The notes under the pieces are model-generated. The model saw only the letters and a program-made list of their open reading frames with translations, was not told the DNA's origin and searched no databases. A stretch of DNA of 64,000 nt, from NCBI RefSeq assembly GCF_031755915.1, contig NC_083384.1, positions 27,632,001 through 27,696,000 of the forward strand, in the 5' to 3' direction. The position numbers and the translations under genes were made by a program. Of the stretch, positions 11,600 to 23,173 are shown in pieces (within the stretch, counting starts at the first letter, position 1; each line of letters opens with the position of its first letter). Source of the stretch: Ziziphus jujuba (taxonomy: Eukaryota; Streptophyta; Magnoliopsida; Rosales; Rhamnaceae).

Positions 11600-13948
11600 A
11601 TGATCGTCTACTCAAGAGCCCAACAATCTCAATCAGGCCTTTATAATCCTTTTTCGGAAAACAAACTAGCCACCCAACAATCTCAATCAGGCCTTTATAA
11701 TCCTTATTGGGAAAACAAACTAGCCACAGAACTTTAATCAGTCTCGACCAATTAGCTTATGCAATTTTGTTTGTAAAATAGTTGCGAAAATTCTTGCTAG
11801 GAGGTTAAGCAAAGTCAAACAAAATTATGTCTCCTAATTAAGAAGTTTTTGGAAAAGGAATATGGATTGTAGAAAATACTATGGTACCACAAGAGATCAT
11901 TCAAAAAGTTCAAAATCATAAAGGAAAAAAATGTTTAATGATTATCAAGATAGATCTCAAGAAAGCCTCTCATCATTTGGAGTGAAATTTTCTAACTAAA
12001 GCTCTAAAAGCTTGGGGTTTCTCTTTGGATTTCAAAGGCTCGATTGGTAGCTGTGTTAGCTTGGTAAAATACTTTCTTCTGAATGGTAGCATTAGAGGTT
12101 CCTTCTTCCTAGAAAGAGGTCTTCAGTAAGGGGATCCATTATTCTCCCTTCTCATCATTCTTTGCTTTGAGTTTTTATCAAGACTTTTTTTGAGGAAAGA
12201 GGAACAAGGAAGTTTACATGGTATAAAGATTGCCTAAAACACCTTAGTGGTTTCCCATCTTATGTATGCAGACAACCTTCTCATAATGTGTTGAGTTGAT
12301 CCCCATGAAGTTTCCGTTGTCAAAGAGTGTTTCAATATTTATTGCAATTGGTTGAGTCAGTTGGCAAACAACAAAAAGTTGAATATCCTTTTCTCCAAAT
12401 CCACAAACAGAAGTGATAGGAAGGCGATCAAAGATATTTTGGGTTTCAAAGATATGGAGTTTAAAGCCATCTACTTAGGAAACACTTTTGTCTTCAAAAG
12501 AAACAAAACAAAGGAATTTTTTAATTTGAAAGAAAGGATTAAGAACATATTGGAAGGCTGGAATAAAAATCTTCTCTCAAAAATGGGCAAGGTCACTCTG
12601 ATCAAATCGGTTGTTCAAGCCATACCTACTTACACAATGGCCATTTTTCACCTTCCGCTTGGCTTCTGTGAAGACTGAAAGCCATAGATTTTCTAGTGTT
12701 GAACTCTTAGGATGATATGTGCAAACCCAAAGAGCTAGGTGGTCTCGGCTTCAGGAAGTTTAAAGACATGAATTTGGCTTTATTAGCTTAACTTGGTTGT
12801 AAATTAGCTAATGGAGAAGACTGTCTATGGATAAAGATGATAAAAAGCCAAATACTTAAAAAATGAATCCTTTTTCAGCTATAGGTTGAAAAAAAGGTAC
12901 TTCTTGGGTTTGGAAAGGAATTTCAAAGTCTAGAATTGCTTTAAGGACCGGTGCTTGCTTTCATATTGGAGATGGCTCTTCTATAGATCTGTGGAAGGAC
13001 CCTTGGCTACCAAGACTCCCCAATAGATGCTCTATAGCAAGAGATGAGTAAGCTAGCATTCATTGAAGAAAGGTCTACGAAATTTGGGATACCAGTACCC
13101 AACATTGGAAAGATGATGTTGTTAGACAGAATTTTGATCCTACCTTGGCAGAAGCCCTTCTGAATATGAATGGCCATTTATTCATTGGTTGGACAAGCTC
13201 ATCTAATTAGGAAACAAGGATGGTAAATTTTCTGTCAAAAGTTGTTACGAGTTAATAGTTGGACCCCTCATGCCAATGAAGGAAATATTTTGTGGAAGAA
13301 CTATTGGAGTCTCAAAATCCATGATTGACTAAAGCTCTTTCTATGGCGAGTGCTTTCCAAGGTTATCCCCACCTGTGAGGTTGTGACTAACAGAACTGGA
13401 ACAGGGGACCAATTTTGTATAATGTGTGGAAACGGTCTTTCATATCTTCAAGGACTATCATTTCCTGAGAAGGCTTGCAATTGCAAGTAATGCATCAACC
13501 CGAAACTTGATATCAACCTCCATTATCTTAAAAGCAAGGAGATAACTATCTTTTTGGCCTCTCTGATGTATTTTATTTGGAAATGCAAAAATGAAATAAT
13601 TTTTTTTCGGGTGCTAGTTATCCATGTGATGAGGTTGTGCGCTTCAATCGCATGGTGGAGGATTTTATGAAGGCCTCTAACTGAGTCTTAAGTTGGGATT
13701 CAAGGCTACTAATAGTTTAGCAGATTGCACAGCCAAATTAGCCTTAAGTGATGAGCTGCTTTTTGAGGTGGAGAACTTTTGTATTTACTCCCTTCCTAGG
13801 GTTATTTTTTATGTTTTCACCTTTGATTTGCTTAGTTTAGCTTTAAATTTATAATCCTCTTTTTGGAGGTGTGTTTGTGGTTCTTTTTGGAATCAATTGA
13901 CTTTTATCCACACACACACACAAAAAGAAAAAAGAAAAAAAAAAAACA
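11600..13948 (+). mobile_element. Degenerate L1-type LINE (reverse transcriptase to RNase H tail)
   Basis: Remnant of a plant non-LTR retrotransposon, read on the plus strand with many stops and frameshifts. In order: a pre-RT stretch, then SRPISLCNF near 11734 (family form FRPISLCN); an RT motif A relic IKIDLKKA near 11942 (usual form LDMSKAYD); an RT catalytic box YADN at 12265-12276 in place of YADD; an open stretch 12352-12678 with LEGWNKNLLSKMGK and TLIKSVVQAIPTYTM, typical just after the RT; GLGFRKFKDMNLALLA near 12745; a zf-RVT-like piece near 13290-13440; and an RNase H-like tail ending near 13850. It finishes in an A-rich tail at about 13921-13948. The 5' end is truncated or unrecognised, and no target duplication was found. 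It cannot encode an active protein. Confidence 0.85.
11609..11727. repeat. Tandem duplication (~57 bp) inside the LINE
   Basis: The segment starting CCCAACAATCTCAATCAGGC and ending AAACAAACTAGCCAC occurs twice in a row with three or four differences. In the LINE frame the second copy reads NLNQAFIILIGKTN, the usual run-up to the RT domain, so the duplication arose inside the element. Confidence 0.8.
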
Positions 13949-14217
13949 CAAATCCTACATTGCTTCTCTATTACTAGAAAAATCTTTTAATGCTTCTCTA
14001 TTTTAATATGTCTCTATAATATTGTTTTATGTGTATATTTATGTATGATCATCAGTTCAAATATGTAATATAACTTTTCTTTTAGTCAGGAAAATTTGTT
14101 TAGAACTTTTCTTGTTTGGCAATAATTAATTTGTTGAGAGCCTTATTTAAACACTTGTATAAATCCTGGACAAATATGCTTTGAATAAGAGAATTATATA
14201 TATATGCTTTCTATACT

Positions 14218-14341
14218 GCATACTAGATATGCACTATAATGTACATATCTAATATCAAACAACAAGTTGCCTAATAAAGATGCTAAGCAATATATTGCCT
14301 AATATTAGACCACATGTTATGGTGTATATCTAGTATATACA
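14218..14341. mobile_element. Small inverted-repeat element (~125 bp), possible MITE
   Basis: The left end (TGCATACTAGATATGCACTA) and the reverse complement of the right end (GTATATACTAGATATACACC) match with few changes over about 25 bases, enclosing a short AT-rich spacer. The flanks are TA microsatellite, so target duplications cannot be read. Superfamily not assignable. Confidence 0.4.
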
Positions 14342-14618
14342 AAAAAATTATATATATATATATACTAGGTATGGCCACGTGCGATGCACGTGGTTTGAAT
14401 TAAAATTTGAATGTTTAATAGCTTTTAAGTAATATGGAAAAGTTTGAATTAAAAAGTTGTTAAATTAGTTTTTTTAATTAACATTTTTCAATTTATTTAG
14501 AAGGATTTAATCTTAAATTATTAACAAATATAAAGAAATTAATCATTTTATCCCAAGTTTTTCATAAATTTAATATCCAAATCGCATCATATAATTTTGA
14601 AGTAAGAACACTTCCAAC

Positions 14619-17154
14619 TGATACGAACCTAGGACGACCTGCTCCTAAACCTGTATTATATTAGCCCGGATCTTAATTAAGTTCAAGTTCTAATGGAATG
14701 GACCTCAACCCCTAACCAACCTGTGGTTAGAAACCTTGGTATAATGTAGACTCCACAATAGGGGATGGAAAACCTATTGATAAGTTAAGCTAAAACAACC
14801 AATTCTCTAATGGTGTTTTAGGTGTTCTCAAAGAATAAAGAGATAATTAATCTCACAAGTATTTTCTCAATCAAATCAAAGTTAGTTCTTATTGATAACT
14901 ACGCCTTTAAATAGGCTTTGAATGAAACAAAATAAACCCTAAAAACCCTAGGTAAAACCGGCCACACACATAAAGAATCCTAGTTGGCCGCAACTATACT
15001 TCTTTTCCTAATCTAAGTTTGATTAATTAATTCCTTTATATTAAATTAGGAATTAATTAATTTAAAATAAAATAAAAACCTTCCTAAAGTTATTTGTCCA
15101 GAAAATAAATAAATAAAAACCCAAAAAGAAAGAAAGTCAATCGCAAATTAGGTAACGAGTTGACTTTGACATTTAGGCGGAATTATTTCTTCAACCGAGC
15201 TAACTTATGTCTGCCTGATGTCCGAGCTAACTTATGGCCTATCCGAGCTAACTGACGTCTGTCTGAGCTAACTTGTGTTTGGCCGAGCTAACCGATGTCT
15301 GTCCGAACTAAGTTGTGTCTGGCCGAGCTAACTGATATCTGTCCGAGCTAAGTTGTGTCTGGCCGAACTAACTGATGTCTGTCCGAGCTAAGTTGTGTCT
15401 GGCCGAGCTAAGTTACATCCGATGTCCGAGGCAAGACTCGTCCGAGATCAGATGTTTGAGGCAAGGCTCTGATATTCAAAGTCTGAGATCAGATGTCCGA
15501 GACATGGGTATCCGATATAAAATATTCGAGGATAGTGTTAATGTCTGCCTGATGTCCGAGCTAACTTATGGCCTATCCGAGCTAACTGATGTCTGTCTGA
15601 GCTAACTTTTGTTTGGCCGAGCTAACTGATGTCTGTCCGAACTAAGTTGTGTCTGGCCGAGCTAACTGATGTCTGTCCGAGCTAAGTTGTATCTGACCGA
15701 ACTAACTGATGTTTGTCCGAGCTAAGTTGTGTCTGGCCGAGCTAAGTTACATTCGATGTCCGAGGCAAGACTCGTCCGAGATCAGATGTCCGAGGCAAGG
15801 CTCCGATATCCGAAGTCCGAGATCAGATGTCTGAGACATGGGTGTCCGATATAAAATATTCGAGGATAGTGTTGATGTCTGCCTGATGTCCGAGCTAACT
15901 TATGGCCTATCCGAGCTAACTGATGTCTGTCTGAGCTAACTTGTGTTTGGCCGAGCTAACTGATGTCTGTCCGAACTAAGTTGTGTCTGGCCAAGCTAAC
16001 TGATGTCTGTCTGAGCTAAGTTGTGTCTGGCCGAACTAACTGATGTCTGTCCGAGCTAAGTTACATCCGATGTCCGAGGCAAGACTCGTCCAAGATCAGA
16101 TGTCCGAGGCAAGGCTCTGATATCCGAAGTCCGAAATCAGATGTCCGAGACATGGGTGTCCGATATAAAATATCCGAGGATAGTGTTGATGTCTGCCTGA
16201 TGTCCGAGCTAACTTATGCCCTATCCGAGCTAACTGATGTCTGTCTGAGCTAACTTGTGTTTGGCCGAGTTAACTGATGTCTGTCCGAACTAAGTTGTGT
16301 CTGGCCGAGCTAACTGATGTTTATCCGAGCTAAGTTGTGTGTGGTCGAACTAACTGATGTCTGTCCGAGCTAAGTTGTGTCTGGCCGAGCTAAGTTACAT
16401 CTGATGTCCGAGGCAAGACTCATCCGAGATCAGATGTCCGAGGCAAGGCTCCAATATTCGAAGTCCGAGATCAGATGTCCGAGACATGGGTGTCCGATAT
16501 AAAATATTCGAGGATAGTGTTGATGTCTGCCTGATGTCCGAGCTAACTTATGGTCTATCCGAGCTAACTAATGTCTGTCTGAGCTAACTTGTGTTTGGCC
16601 GAGCTAACTGATGTCTGTCCGAACTAAGTTGTGTCTCAGCTGAGCTAACTGATGTCTGTCCAAGCTAAGTTTAACTGATGTCTGTCCGAGCTAAGTTGTG
16701 TCTGGCCGAACTAACTGATGTCTGTCTGAGCTAAGTTGTGTCTGGCCGAGCTAAGTTACATCCGATGTCCGAGGCAAGACTCGTCCGAGATCAGATGTCC
16801 GAGGCAAGGCTTCGATATCCGAAGTCCGAGATCAGATGTCCGAGACATGGATGTCCGATATAAAATATCCGATGTATGGGTATCTGATGTATCATCCTCC
16901 ACCACTTGAATACTTAAAACAGATCTTTTATCTTCAGGTATGGACACGCCCTTTTGAGAATGAATTACTTTCTGGATAAAGGTAGCAAGGTTGTCCTTAA
17001 ACCTTTTAGCTTGAGCCCTAGTGATCGGTCCAGTCTTCATCTGTATCGGATCAGTACCCCAGCGAGTTGTCGATGGTGCGAGCTCGGGCGGGTTTGCATC
17101 ACCAACTCTTAGATGAACAGAAAATCTAGAAAAGCAGAAAATCTGAAAAAGCAA
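14619..17154 (-). mobile_element. 3' end of a Ty3/gypsy-type LTR retrotransposon
   Basis: Read on the minus strand. Positions 17154-16880 encode the very C-terminus of a Pol polyprotein (LRVGDANPPELAPSTTRWGT, then GPITRAQAKRFKDNLATFIQ); the GPxTRAxAK motif is a hallmark of the end of plant Ty3/gypsy Pol. A large tandem-repeat block follows (16870-15207). About 580 bp of LTR-like sequence follows next, with a promoter-like CCTATTTAAAGG near 14905 (minus strand) and a terminal CA (TG on the plus strand at 14619). Gag, protease, RT and integrase are absent, as is the other LTR. This is a truncated element. Confidence 0.7.
15207..16870. repeat. Higher-order tandem repeat, five copies of ~334 bp
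   Basis: The marker ATGTCTGCCTGATGTCCGAG recurs at 15207 (one base different), 15541, 15875, 16189 and 16523, giving steps of 334, 334, 314 and 334 bp; the last copy runs about 340 bp before the pattern stops. Inside each copy are 20-bp subunits of the form CCGAGCTAACTGATGTCTGT, paired into 40-bp units with GGCCGAGCTAAGTTGTGTCT, followed by a different GATGTCCGAGGCAAGACTC block. The short third step is one missing 20-bp subunit. The block sits directly after the Pol C-terminus of the surrounding LTR element. Frames crossing it are by-products of the repeat. Confidence 0.95.
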
Positions 17155-17720
17155 AAACCATTATTGTTTGTAATTAGATTCTAGCTTCATCCTTTCAATT
17201 TTTTTTTTTTTTATACACCAATCAATATTGAGATGTTTTAGATATTTAGTGAGAATAAATTAATTTTAAAACTAATTAAAACATAAACAATTTATTTTGA
17301 TTCTAGTCCATTATCATGAAATTTAATTTATTCATGGATTTATATATTAACTAAAAGAAACACAAAAAATAAAAAATGATCATAGGAAATATAAGTACAA
17401 TCATAAAAACTCATAATTACTATTTTACTTTCGTTAAAAAAAAAAGTTGTCATAAAATACTTGTGTCATAGATGAATCTATCTTAGCATCATTGCTATCT
17501 TCCTAAGATAAATTGCAAGATTTAATAGAAATGTATTAGGTTATATCTAAATCAATTTTCTATTACATCTTGCAATGTACAAAATAATAATATTAGTGTT
17601 ACTATCATAGTATAGTCTAAATATGCTATAAGTTCACAAAAGACTGATAATAATCTACTTATGAACTGATAGTAATCTATCATGTCCACATTAACAAAAA
17701 GATGGTTCCCATGATAACAA
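17155..17720. other. AT-rich spacer, nothing recognised
   Basis: Low-complexity sequence between the LTR-element fragment and the exon-like fragments. No coding frame, terminal repeat or RNA gene was recognised. Confidence 0.5.
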
Positions 17721-17721
17721 A

Positions 17722-18760
17722 TTAAGCATTGTCTTTAAGCTCGGCAAACTGCTTCCTACTCCCTTCACCAAATTCTACATGAGAACTTTCAAGATTCAAC
17801 GCTATTGGATCTGCCTCACCTGCACTTTTGGAAATCATCAGCTTTAGTTTCTTTGTTGCATTGTTTCTTGCAGTAGGCTTTGAAACCAAAGCAGCTAGGA
17901 CTTTATCTTCATTGCTCATTTGCTCTATCTTAGCATTGTCAACACTTCCAGATATATCTGATTTTGAAAGTTGTAATATATATGCATTAGAATTTATATT
18001 GAGTTGTTTTTTACATGGTGTTCATAAAAAGTTTTTTTATTTAGATTTTGGTTGGTTGTTGAATATGCTACATTTCATTTTGCAATTTCTAAAACAAATA
18101 ATGAAATAAGGGAAGACTATAGAATGAGGAACACGGATGCTCTGGCAGTTGTTAGAGCTCTCAAAAAATGGATGTTTGAGATAATCTACGCAGACAAGCT
18201 AGTCCTTTTGTTAATATAAATACATGTTGGTTTTTCATATATCAATATGTGATATTGGGTGAAGAGCTGAAATATAAATCATATGCATGTGCACACAAAA
18301 GCAATGAAAAATGCAATGATCCATGCACAATGAAATTCATGAACTCACAAAAGAATTGAAATGCACGAGGAAATTAAGTAATAAGACAAAGGAATGGAAA
18401 AAATTAAAGTTACCAATTTTGTAGTGAATAACACAATCCTCAGGTTCTTTGTCGTCAATGATAAAGAGAGTAGCGATAGAGAAAAGTTGAAAAAAAAAAT
18501 AGAAAAGAAAAAAAGCCAATGGCATTTAAATACTGAAAACCAAGGAAATAGGCTTTAAAATATTATAAATCAAAATCTTTACTTACATGGTAAGTCAAAG
18601 TCCTTTCTGAAGTACAATAATGAAGTCCAGAATTTTGTATAAAGTACACCAACTCTATCCTTACCATACTGTAAGTCATCATAACCATAATGCATGCCAT
18701 ACCACAACCCGTGACACCTGTATGGCAAAATAAAAAAAGAAGCATAAAATGTGGATCTCA
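17722..18760 (-). pseudogene. Unidentified gene fragment with exon-like segments
   Basis: Three minus-strand segments look like exons but no protein family was recognised. Segment A (about 18590-18720) follows a pyrimidine tract and CAG, reads CHGLWYGMHYGYDDLQYGKD then VGVLYTKFWTSLLYF in the open frame, and stops at a GTAAGT donor. Segment B (about 18418-18470) reads DDKEPEDCVIHYKIG before GTAACT. Segment C (about 17722-17960) reads KIEQMSNEDKVLAALVSKPT then ATKKLKLMISK and ends in a stop. Base use is less AT-rich than the flanks. They lie inside the candidate Helitron, consistent with captured exons, or they may be the tail of an old gene. No start codon or promoter is evident. Confidence 0.35.
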
Positions 18761-20134
18761 CCATTATGGCAACTGTTGAAAATCAAATATGTGATGGAAC
18801 ATTCAAGGATTTTAATTAACGTAATAGATAAAAGATAAAAGGCTAATGCAAAGCAATAGTTTGAGTAAGTCCAATCCATTATTTATTAACAAAAAAGTCC
18901 AGTCCATTTAACAGAAATTTATTTAATATTTAAAGTGAAAAAATTTACTACATCTCACATATGATAAAATATTCAACAAAAATATTTATTTTTTTTAATT
19001 TACTTTGAAAATCATATATATATATATATATTGTATGCACATATTTATATACACATCAAAACATAAATTATTTTTTCATTTTACATTTATTTTTTTATAC
19101 ATATTGGATCAAATCAGTATCATATTATATATATATATATATACATGCTGGTATATTTGATAAAATATTTAGTAAAAATATTTGATTTTTTTTAATTTAT
19201 TTTAAAATTCAATTTATATGCATACACATGAAACCATAACATATTTCTTAATAGGATATTGTAAACTTGTAGCTGTTCTTACCTTTTTTTCAATAGCTCT
19301 TTACATGTTGATTTTTTTATTAGATTAATTTAATATTATATATAAATAGTATATATTATCTAATATACTATGCTTTTTTAGTCATGATATTATTTAAAAT
19401 GAAAATTATTTTAATCTGTGTAAATGGTATTAACTTGTTATTTTAATTAAAAGATATATGTAGGAGAATTTTTGTTACATTTTTGTAGTGAAAAAAAAAA
19501 TACATATATATATATATATAATGGACATCTAAAAACCTTATCAAGTAAAAACATCAATATAATAAATCTTTTATAAGTAATAAATTTAATATTTATATAA
19601 AAAAATATGTTGAAAAACAAAAAATGATTTGTATTGACATCTATTTATTCTAAGGTTATGTTTATTTATATATAAAAATACCATGCCATACAACATGTTA
19701 CAACCTCCCGAAGAAAATTTAATTCAACCATAATTGAAAAACAAAAAATGATTTGTTTTTACTCTTTTTATTTATTTCTATTTTTTTGCATTACTAATAA
19801 CACTCCTATTATATATTACTCTTTTCACCCAAACCATAAAATGGATATTTGAACCTGATTTTGTATTAATGTTGAAATAATGTCTAACTCTTATGTATGA
19901 CTATTATCATATTATGTGCATATCCATTGTATGTTACCACAACTATTTGCTTTTTATCATTTTAGCACCACTATTATATTAAAATAATGATTTAAACATC
20001 TTTTGATGAATTAGGGTTTAATTGAGTGCAACTAAAAAACTTGCTAAGTTATTAAAGTTCAAATTCCTTTCCATATATCAAAAAGTGAAAATTACACACT
20101 TCCTTTTTATTTTGACAAAATTAGACAAAATTTG

Positions 20135-20373
20135 AAATAGACAATACTATCATCTTACTTGTAATTATGTTTAATATTGTAAATAAAATAAATGACATAG
20201 GCATTATTGACCTGAATTAAACAAATTTAATAGTAAGAGTAAACATTGAAATCAAATAGACAATACTATCATCTTACTTGTAATTATATTTAATATTATA
20301 AATAAAATAAATGACATAGGCATTATTGACCTGAATTAAACAAATTTAATAATAAGAGTAAACATTGAAATCA
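20135..20373. repeat. 119-bp tandem duplication
   Basis: Two adjacent direct copies (20135-20253 and 20254-20372), each starting AAATAGACAATACTATCATC and ending AGTAAACATTGAAATC, with about three differences. It lies near the right end of the candidate Helitron. Confidence 0.92.
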
Positions 20374-20585
20374 AGCTAAGGCCATACAAGTTTTTCCCCC
20401 CTCCAAAAAAAAAAAAAAAGTTAAACTAAAATAAATAACAATATGAGAAAAAAATAAACAGTAAAAAGGAACCAAAAACAGGTTGGCAAAACACATGGGA
20501 GAAGTGCCGTTTTGGACCAAAATGAACAGTAAAAAAGGACCAAAAACCACCTCTCTTCTCCTTTATAGTATAGACTTATAGTATA

Positions 20586-21530
20586 GATATATATGTAGCT
20601 TTGTCATATTTACCTAATTCAATTTTGCAATAATTTTTGGGATTTTGGAATCCAAGAGAAGACTCTAACCAGGGTATGTAGTCATTCATTTGTACACACT
20701 CCCTATATTTTTTTTTTCCTCCCTCAAAATAAGTTTCAAATGACCAAATTACATGCATTTATTTAATAATATTTAATGTTCCGGACCAAATGTTTAACGT
20801 TCCGGACCAAAATGGGTACTACATGCACAATGTAGATATGACTTACGATCAATATGCATATACATATATAGATACATATACAAACAACACATGTTTTATT
20901 TATATAAGAGAAAATATCATCAACACCTCAAAATTTTGACAAAAATACACTAAGATGTACATGTTTTCTCTTATAATTTACAACAATTTCCTCACCTTAG
21001 TAGAATCTATGATCTTTTGAATGTGAGTGTCAATAACATATTAACTAAGTCAACGTCACTTGATCTAAGATACATTTGAAAAATAAAAATGCTAAACATA
21101 CCAAAATATTAGCAAATTTGTTTATCAATTAATGTGGTGAATTATGTAGAAACGTTTAATTTTTTTTAATTCAATTATCTCTTTAATGGTTCACTTATCT
21201 ATATTTAATTTAATTTTTTGATAATTAGAATTACTATTCCACCTCACATATGGATGAGAGATCCAAATTTAGGTTATATTAATTAATAATTTACCAATAA
21301 TATATTAGCATATGTCTTTTAATAAATGGTTTTTGATAAACAAATCGGTACCTATTTGAAAAATCGTCACTTATATATAAATATATAACCTATGGAATTA
21401 TATATATTCATAGTATTCATCCATAAAGTATATGAAATCAAACAATAAATTATTAGCATTACATGTACTTTGATTGGTGACTCCCATTATAGCAAAGTTG
21501 TGTGCACATAATATATATATATATATATAT
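20586..21530. other. Intergenic AT-rich sequence
   Basis: No gene recognised. It contains a short imperfect repeat of TGTTCCGGACCAAA (near 20779 and 20800) and a (TA)n run near 21508-21530. Confidence 0.5.
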
Positions 21531-21531
21531 A

Positions 21532-21695
21532 GCTTCTACGATGCAAATCGTACCTAAAGCCAACGTTTTTTTGAAAAAAACATCGGTTTTGCTATGTACG
21601 CTTTATACACATACACAGCAAAATCGATATTTTTTTTTCAAAAAGCATCGGCTTTGGATGCGGTCCACATGCGGATGATCCGCACTGTATAATTA

Positions 21696-21700
<5 letters not shown>
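21532..21700. mobile_element. Hairpin MITE-like inverted repeat
   Basis: Arms of about 43 bases: the left arm runs AAAGCCAACGTTTTTTTGAA through GGTTTTGCTATGTA (21558-21600). The right arm is its reverse complement with few changes (21610-21655), around a ~10-base loop. The unit is flanked on both sides by TA microsatellite, a common MITE target. No coding capacity. The superfamily is not clear because the ends merge with microsatellite. Confidence 0.6.
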
Positions 21701-21730
<30 letters not shown>

Positions 21731-21731
21731 A

Positions 21732-22229
21732 ATAAGTCTTTAATTGTGTATTTCTTGATTTAACTAAATAATTAGGATACTTAAGTGGAAAACTTTAATC
21801 ATTAAATAAAGTGATTATTAAAATTTGAATTCAAATATAAAACTTTATGAGATGTGACAACTTTTAACATTTACTATATAATCTTATTAAAATTAGAGAA
21901 TCTTTAGCTAGATAATCAGAAAATCTTTAGCCAGATAATTATTATGTATTTATATACACACACACATGAATGTTAAAAAAATATTATTTATTATTATTAA
22001 TGATACTCATTTATCACCATATAATTATCATTGTTGCTCTTAGTTGAAAGATGATTATATGTAAATTAATCTCCCAATGGCAAGAGATTGGTGTCCCCAC
22101 CAAAAGATGGTATGTCGCCTATAATAGTAAAATTATAATTATAAATATATACTCATATCATATCATTTTTAACCCGTTGAAGACATAATTATCGTATTAT
22201 ATTAGAAACCTATTTAATGTGACAATGTA
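21732..22229. other. Intergenic AT-rich sequence
   Basis: Nothing recognised apart from short CA and ATT repeats. Confidence 0.5.
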
Positions 22230-23016
22230 TGTAACATCTTGATCTAAGAAAATGCTCTGAATTCGAATTTTCGACCAAGCTTGACTAAGGTGGGAGGCAT
22301 TGACTAAGTGGGTTCACAGTTGACTTTTTACTGCAAGAGGAATTTTGCATTGATCAAGGTACCGTGGTGAAGTACTCGTCGATAAGAGTTTATAGGCTAG
22401 TAGTACACCAAAATCAAAGCCGAAATTTGAAAGTTATGGTCAAAACAAAGTGTAACCCGAATTGATCAGTTAGCTCGGAGTTGAACTTTTTATCTATATG
22501 GATTTTGATGTTGACTTATATAATATCAATACAAGTCTATAGACTGATGGCATGCTTAATTTGGACTTACAGTTGAAAAGTTATAGATATGTAAAGTCGT
22601 ATCTATTTTTCTGGAGATTAACATTATCGGGAAGTGGAATGTTTAGAAGAGTCCCTGATGGGTGAAATGTGCCACCAATTAGTGGGTGCCACCTGTATCA
22701 ATTGGTAGTGCAATATGCCACCTATCGATGTTGCCACATGTCATCACAAAATAATAATAAAAAAATATACTTTTTTTCTCTTTTTCTTTTTCCCTCTCCC
22801 CCTCTTCTTTGCTCTCTTTTTTCCCCATAGCAAACTGGCTCTCTCTTCCCTCCTATTGGTCAGCCGTTTGCCTCATTCCGACCTTCAGATAGCAACATGC
22901 ACCAGCTGACATGGTGGCCCACGGTTAGGCGACTCTGGCCATCGAATTTCCGGCCGTTTGGCTGGTGGACATGTTGGGATTGATTGTCCAATGCCGATGG
23001 CCAGCATTTCCCCATT

Positions 23017-23173
23017 GGCTAGTTTTTCGGTGGTTTCCGGCCACGAGCTTGGTCCCTCCCTCTTGTTTTTGACCCCATGATCTTAAAAATGGCCTGGCTA
23101 GTTTTTCGGTGGTTTCCGACCATGAGCTTGGACCCTCCCTCTTGTTTTTGACCCCTTGATCTTAAAAATGGCC
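23017..23173. repeat. 79-bp tandem duplication inside the LTR
   Basis: Two direct copies (23017-23095 and 23096-23173) starting GGCTAGTTTTTCGGTGGTTT and ending GATCTTAAAAATGGCCT, with about five differences. Both are GC-richer than their surroundings. Confidence 0.92.

Larger units (their letters stand above)
7238..11600. other. Gene-poor intergenic region rich in simple repeats
   Basis: No convincing protein-coding frame in over 4 kb. Visible contents are a 58-bp tandem duplication (7385-7498), (TA)n at 8268-8297, 10564-10590 and 10852-10874, an A run near 8333-8352, a duplicated (GA)n block (8891-8982), and a T run at about 10419-10446. Confidence 0.6.
14360..20585. mobile_element. Candidate Helitron-like unit enclosing other insertions
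   Basis: The left end resembles plant Helitron 5' ends: an ACTAGGTATGG lead followed by a perfect hairpin CCACGTGC-GAT-GCACGTGG (14375-14393). About 6.2 kb to the right, a stretch that repeats GGACCAAAA twice, then CTCTCTTCTCC and TTTATAGTATAGAC (20509-20585), looks like the 3' end that usually accompanies such starts. Between them lie an LTR-element fragment (14.6-17.2 kb) and exon-like gene fragments (17.7-18.9 kb). No Rep/helicase is present, so this would be non-autonomous. No canonical CTRR end with its hairpin was identified, and the two ends may belong to different copies. Boundaries are tentative. Confidence 0.35.

Noticed and set aside
15375..15605. Open frame inside the 334-bp tandem repeat
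   Set aside because: Produced by the repeat period; it does not persist in the other copies and matches no family.
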